Shown: positions 60,335 through 64,000 of the stretch, in pieces | Numbering within the stretch: position 1 is the first letter of the stretch | Layout of the letters: each line of letters begins with the position of its first letter | Source: an uncultured Afifella sp. | Lineage (GTDB): Bacteria > Pseudomonadota > Alphaproteobacteria > Rhizobiales > Afifellaceae | DNA length: 64,000 bases | NCBI GenBank assembly: GCA_947259045.1 | Contig: CAMYKZ010000013.1 | Span: 28,394 to 92,393, forward strand | Reading direction: 5' to 3' | Program-made: the position numbers and the translations under genes | Notes under the pieces: model-generated | The model's input: the letters and a program-made list of their open reading frames with translations, nothing else | Database searches by the model: none | Told to the model about the DNA's origin: nothing

Positions 60335-61744
60335 ATGAGCAACGCTTCCGATGTCCTGAAAATGATGAAGGACAATGACATCAAATATTTGGACCTGCGC
60401 TTCACCGACCCGCGCGGCAAGATGCAGCATGTCACGATGGACAAGTCACAGGTCAATGAGGACATGTTTGCCGACGGCGTGATGTTCGACGGATCGTCGA
60501 TCGCCGGCTGGAAAGCCATCAACGAATCCGACATGACCCTGATGCCCGATCCGGAAACCGCCGAGATCGATCCGTTTTTCGCCCAGCCGACCGTGGCCAT
60601 CTTCTGCGATATCCTGGAGCCGCTGACCGGCGAGGCCTATAACCGTGATCCGCGTACCACCGCCAAGAAGGCGCTCGCCTACCTGCAGTCGACCGGCATC
60701 GGCGACACCGCCTATTTCGGCCCGGAAGCGGAATTTTTCATCTTCGACGATGTGCGGTTTTCCTGCGAGCCCTACAATACCGGCTTTCTGCTGGATTCAG
60801 AGGAACTGCCCTCCAATATGTACGCCGAATTCGAGGGCGGCAATCTCGGCCACCGGCCGCGCACCAAGGGCGGTTATTTCCCCGTCCCGCCGGTCGATTC
60901 CTGCCAGGACCTGCGCTCCGACATGCTGATGTACATGGCGCAGATGGGCGTGGAAGTCGAAAAGCATCACCACGAGGTCGCCTCCGCCCAGCACGAACTG
61001 GGCATGAAATTCGACACGCTGGTGCGCGTCGCCGACAAATTGCAGATCTACAAGTACTGCATCCACCAGACAGCCCAGGCCTACGGCAAATCGGCAACCT
61101 TCATGCCCAAGCCGGTCTATGGCGACAACGGCACCGGCATGCACGTTCACCAGTCGATCTGGAAAGACGGCAAGCCGACTTTCGCCGGCAATCAGTATGC
61201 CGACCTGTCGGAAGAGTGCCTGTATTATATCGGCGGCATTCTGAAACACGCCAAATCGCTGAACGCGTTCACCAACGCCTCGACCAACTCCTACAAGCGG
61301 CTGATCCCGGGTTTTGAAGCGCCGGTCCTGCTCGCCTATTCGGCGCGCAACCGGTCGGCATCCTGCCGTATTCCGCACTCGGCTTCGCCGAACGGCAAGC
61401 GCATGGAAATCCGCTTCCCCGACCCGACAGCCAATCCGTATCTGGCGTTTTCCGCCATGCTGATGGCCGGCATCGACGGCATCAAGAACAAGATCCACCC
61501 GGGCGACCCGATGGACAAGGATCTGTACGAACTGCCGCCGGAAGAGCTGAAGGACATTCCGACCGTTGCCGCAAGCCTGCGCGAAGCCGTCGATTGCCTC
61601 GATGCCGACCGGGCCTACCTGAACGCCGGCGGTGTTATCGACGACGATCAGATTGATGCCTATATTGACCTCAAGATGGAAGAAGTCATCCGATTCGAAC
61701 ACACGCCGCACCCGGTCGAGTTCGACATGTATTATTCGGTGTAA
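60335..61744 (+). CDS. glnA: Glutamine synthetase type I
   Basis: A 469-residue dodecameric enzyme that makes glutamine from glutamate and ammonia. The metal and substrate blocks are present: [10 protein letters not shown] and [12 protein letters not shown]. Also seen are [16 protein letters not shown] and [17 protein letters not shown]. The adenylylation-site tyrosine lies in [10 protein letters not shown], so GlnE control is expected. It follows glnB and ends in a strong terminator. Confidence 0.97.
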   Translation: MSNASDVLKMMKDNDIKYLDLRFTDPRGKMQHVTMDKSQVNEDMFADGVMFDGSSIAGWKAINESDMTLMPDPETAEIDPFFAQPTVAIFCDILEPLTGEAYNRDPRTTAKKALAYLQSTGIGDTAYFGPEAEFFIFDDVRFSCEPYNTGFLLDSEELPSNMYAEFEGGNLGHRPRTKGGYFPVPPVDSCQDLRSDMLMYMAQMGVEVEKHHHEVASAQHELGMKFDTLVRVADKLQIYKYCIHQTAQAYGKSATFMPKPVYGDNGTGMHVHQSIWKDGKPTFAGNQYADLSEECLYYIGGILKHAKSLNAFTNASTNSYKRLIPGFEAPVLLAYSARNRSASCRIPHSASPNGKRMEIRFPDPTANPYLAFSAMLMAGIDGIKNKIHPGDPMDKDLYELPPEELKDIPTVAASLREAVDCLDADRAYLNAGGVIDDDQIDAYIDLKMEEVIRFEHTPHPVEFDMYYSV

Positions 61745-61770
61745 TCCTCCCACGGATTTGAACCATATCT

Positions 61771-61797
61771 GCCCGGGCTTCGGCCCGGGCTTTTTTT
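61771..61797 (+). terminator. Rho-independent terminator of glnBA
   Basis: GCCCGGGC-TTCG-GCCCGGGC, a perfect 8-bp stem with a stable TTCG tetraloop, is followed by seven T. It begins 26 bases past the glnA stop. Confidence 0.95.
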
Positions 61798-61941
61798 AAC
61801 TGGCGCGGTTGATCGGACCGGCCCCATCGATCAGAATTCCTTAACGATCGCATTTTAGACTGACGCAGGGTTAAGCGGCCCCGATGAGCGACCCGGTTTA
61901 CGTGCGGGGCGGCGCAACCAGAACGCCGGGCAGACCTGACC

Positions 61942-62322
61942 ATGACAACGTATATTGCGCATTCACAGATTCACGGGCTGGGCACATTCGCCCAGGGGCC
62001 ATATGAAGCCGGCGCGCTGATCGACAGCAATCCGATCCATATTCTCGACCCGGACGAAGTCGCCCATGTGCTGCACACGGAACTGAAGCGCTACATCTTC
62101 TATCTGCGCGAAAGCGGCGCCGACCAGGACCCCGACAGCTGTTACGCGCTGGTGGCGCTGGGCAATATCAGCTTCTGCAATCATTCAGAGACGCCCAACT
62201 GCCGCTTCGAGATCGACGAACCGGCAGCGGTGATCCGGCTTTATGCCGAACGGCGGCTGATCGACGGTACGGAACTGTCGATCGACTACGGCGACTTTGC
62301 CCGCGACATCAATGCGGGCTGA
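61942..62322 (+). CDS. Small SET-domain protein (putative lysine methyltransferase-like)
   Basis: A 126-residue protein that is almost entirely a SET fold. It has the N-terminal HGLGTFAQGPYEAGALI strand, the SFCNHSETPNCRFEI motif (NHS pseudoknot core) and the closing DGTELSIDYGDFA with the catalytic-type tyrosine. This suggests S-adenosylmethionine-dependent lysine methylation. No substrate is indicated by neighbours, and short bacterial SET proteins are poorly characterised. Confidence 0.8.
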   Translation: MTTYIAHSQIHGLGTFAQGPYEAGALIDSNPIHILDPDEVAHVLHTELKRYIFYLRESGADQDPDSCYALVALGNISFCNHSETPNCRFEIDEPAAVIRLYAERRLIDGTELSIDYGDFARDINAG

Positions 62323-62358
62323 AAACCGGCCCGGCCCGATTTTCGGACTAACCGGGCC

Positions 62359-62631
62359 TCAATCGCGGTTGCCCTTGCCCAGATCGCGTTTCGCGCGGAC
62401 ATGCTTGTCGAGCTTCTCAAATGTCGGAATCACGTCGTCGGCGTCCTTGCGGACATCGGGCACGGCGTGGCGCTGGTTGCGCACATTGGCCTGATCGTCG
62501 CCCTGCAGGCTGTTGTCGCCCATCTTGTCCTGCGCCAGATCGGTTTCGCTCAGATCCGCTTTGCCCACCTTGTCCCCGTTGCTCTTTTCCCTCTTGTCGT
62601 TGCTGTTCCTGCTCTGGTTGTCATTGTTCAT
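62359..62631 (-). CDS. Small hydrophilic, charged protein of unknown function
   Basis: A 90-residue protein starting MNNDNQSRNSNDKREKSNGD, rich in Asp, Asn, Lys and Gln. It has no hydrophobic segment and probably little fixed structure in the first half. The second half (VPDVRKDADDVIPTFEKLDK) may form a helix. The frame extends upstream, but composition changes sharply before the ATG at 62631, so that start is used. It is divergent from the host-attachment-family gene. Function unknown; stress-type hydrophilins look similar in composition. Confidence 0.55.
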   Translation of the reverse strand: MNNDNQSRNSNDKREKSNGDKVGKADLSETDLAQDKMGDNSLQGDDQANVRNQRHAVPDVRKDADDVIPTFEKLDKHVRAKRDLGKGNRD

Positions 62632-62958
62632 GGCGGGCCCTTTTCTGCGTTCTGGAGACAATCCGCCGCCGCGCATCCGCCGCGCCGGTTTGTGCAGGAT
62701 CAACGCGGCTGGGCCGCAGCGGTTCCGCCCCGCGTTGGCGTGGAGAACAAACAGTTTGTTGATCAGCTTGTGATCCGGCAAAAACCCGGCGGGCCGGAAC
62801 AAACCTGCCGCTTCGGCGTTAAAGACATGCGGGCCGCAGGATTGTCTGCCTTGCTGACCGGCGCCTCCCGTTCCCCGCCAGGCGGTTTGTCTGCGGCTCT
62901 TTCTGCGGCCCATGCCGGCGGAGGCGAATGCAACCTATTTCCGATGTCAGGAGACACC
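62632..62958. other. 327-base divergent spacer
   Basis: It lies between two divergently oriented small genes and should hold both promoters. Apart from an AGGAGA ribosome-binding site (62949-62954) for the right-hand gene, no clear element was found. Confidence 0.4.
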
Positions 62959-63366
62959 ATGTCCAACCACACGCTCCCCGAAGATACGCTTGTCGTCATC
63001 ACCACCGGGGCGGAAGCCAAACTGTTCCGCAACAAGGCCGGCAACGGCGAGGTCAGACTGGCCGCGGCCGGAATGCTCAGCCCGCGAAATCTGGCCGGCG
63101 ACGGCCCGGCCGGCAAACGCCCGCCGGAATCTTCGGAACGCGAGACCGACGAGGCGACGTTTTCAAAACAGCTCGCCAACGAACTCTACCGCCGGGCCCA
63201 TGCCGGCAGGTTCGAGCATCTGGCGCTGGTCGCCGACCCGGACACGCTGGGCGAACTGCGGCCGATCCTGCATCAGGAGGTGACCGACAAGATCGTGCTG
63301 GAGCTTGCCAAGACGCTGATCAATTCGCCGACGGAGGATATCGAGGCGGCGCTGGCGCGGGGCTGA
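62959..63366 (+). CDS. Host-attachment-family protein
   Basis: A 135-residue protein of the host-attachment type (Protein_host_attach, PF10116-like). The N-terminal TLVVITTGAEAKLFRNKAGN strand-turn is followed by a polar ETDEATFSKQLANELYRRAH helix. A C-terminal FEHLALVADPDTLGELRPIL plus ELAKTLINSP block completes the pattern. The fold resembles release-factor/RNase-H-like domains. It is named from one early plant-attachment study, and the real activity is unclear. The ATG at 62959 follows AGGAGA at good spacing. Confidence 0.75.
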   Translation: MSNHTLPEDTLVVITTGAEAKLFRNKAGNGEVRLAAAGMLSPRNLAGDGPAGKRPPESSERETDEATFSKQLANELYRRAHAGRFEHLALVADPDTLGELRPILHQEVTDKIVLELAKTLINSPTEDIEAALARG

Positions 63367-63386
63367 AAGGCGATGCTGAAGTAGTG

Positions 63387-63405
63387 CCGGCGGCTTTACC
63401 GCCGG
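63387..63405 (+). terminator. Hairpin after the host-attachment-family gene
   Basis: CCGGCGG and CCGCCGG form a 7-bp stem with a 5-base loop, followed by TTCTTCT, about 20 bases past the stop. The T-run is interrupted, so termination may be partial. Confidence 0.5.
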
Positions 63406-63809
63406 TTCTTCTGGGCGCCAAACTGACATGCGGGCTCACTTCATCGATATTCGTTTTGACCCTGACTGTATGAAAACTCGAAATTCAACTCGACTCTTAG
63501 AAGAATATTCTCGGTTTAGCCGGTAATTGCCTCAACCGCGCACAGCGCGTTCGCCTAAAATACAATGCGCCGAATTTCATTCTACGAAAAACAATTGCTC
63601 CGACATTTTCACACAGCCAAGGCCCGAAGCGGACTCTCGGGCCAGATAGAATCACCTTCCTAACACACATAAGATCATCAACTTTTACGGGCGTCTGGGA
63701 ATGACCGGCTTGGCGGAAAGGGTGTACGAACTGGATTTGGTCCTTGGAACGGATCGGACTGCCCGGGTTGGCGAGTTTTGACGGTCGGTGGATTGTGATA
63801 AAAGGTTTT
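63406..63809. other. 404-base spacer with no recognised feature
   Basis: Less G+C-rich than its surroundings. No convincing reading frame, repeat or RNA structure was seen. The promoter of the partial gene at 63810 should lie at its right end. Confidence 0.4.
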
Positions 63810-64000
63810 ATGGGACAGACCCCCGCAATCGTTCAGGGGCGCGAGGCGTTCGCCCGACAGAAATGGAGGGAGGCGTACGAGTTGCTGTCCGCCGCGGATC
63901 GCGAGTCGCCTCTCGGTCCGGCTGACCTAGAACGGTTTGCGACGTCGGCATATCTCGTCGGCGAGGACGCCCACGCAGCCACCAACTGGACACGCGTGCA
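63810..64000 (+). CDS. N-terminal part of a probable regulator (runs off the window)
   Basis: The frame opens with ATG at 63810, preceded by AAAGG, and stays open to the window end (63 residues). The sequence (GREAFARQKWREAYELLSAA, then LERFATSAYLVGED) is helical and TPR-like. It resembles the N terminus of LuxR-family regulators and similar TPR-containing proteins. No effector domain is visible, so the class is a guess. A GTG at 63795 is an alternative start. Confidence 0.5.
   Translation, partial: MGQTPAIVQGREAFARQKWREAYELLSAADRESPLGPADLERFATSAYLVGEDAHAATNWTRV

Overview
The window looks like a housekeeping stretch of an alphaproteobacterial chromosome, most likely from the order Hyphomicrobiales (Rhizobiales). 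The evidence is gene order: the lpx/bam cluster after gltX-gltA, and a nuoA-N operon running into birA, rnj, mce, a DUF1467-like gene, proS, lolC, lolD and dnaE. Family choices also fit: LpxI rather than LpxH, a short ProS, and a HWE-type histidine kinase. The genus cannot be named from the sequence alone. G+C is high (about 60% by eye), except around the kinase gene and a few short AT-rich spacers.

Layout. 1-5.5 kb: the 3' end of lexA, convergent comEC, then gltX and gltA. 5.5-20.1 kb: a long minus-strand series for envelope, isoprenoid and translation functions. Reading 5' to 3' it is rpsB-tsf, pyrH-frr-uppS-cdsA-dxr-rseP, then bamA-lpxD-fabZ-lpxA-lpxI-lpxB. 20.3-27.4 kb: dnaE, a 32-residue membrane microprotein, lolD-lolC and proS. 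27.4-27.8 kb: a spacer with a probable small RNA. 27.8-46.9 kb: the Complex I operon nuoA-N plus birA, rnj, mce and a DUF1467-like gene, with three extra non-core genes inside it. 47-50.6 kb: tRNA-Asp, a repeat-bearing accessory patch with a hybrid HWE histidine kinase, and tRNA-Val. 50.7-57.8 kb: the protein quality-control group hupB, lon, clpX, clpP, tig and tRNA-Leu. 57.9-61.8 kb: a small membrane protein, nnr, and glnB-glnA behind a sigma-54 promoter. 61.9-64 kb: a SET-domain protein, a small hydrophilic protein, a host-attachment-family protein and the start of an unidentified (possibly LuxR-type) regulator.

Most genes belong to well-known systems: lipid A synthesis and outer-membrane assembly, NADH:quinone oxidoreductase, ATP-dependent proteolysis and nitrogen assimilation. 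Three things stand out. (1) A 32-aa single-span membrane peptide upstream of dnaE sits behind a good promoter whose -10 element is covered by a near-consensus alphaproteobacterial LexA box. This makes it a candidate SOS-induced microprotein, analogous in concept to Caulobacter SidA. (2) Nearly the same ~63-residue helix-hairpin-helix (H3TH-like) module ends three unrelated proteins here: ribosomal protein S2, NuoE and a membrane-anchored protein coded between nuoF and nuoG. (3) A 70-bp tandem repeat supplies the last 19 codons of the hybrid kinase. A structured spacer RNA with an exposed anti-Shine-Dalgarno stretch upstream of proS also deserves attention.
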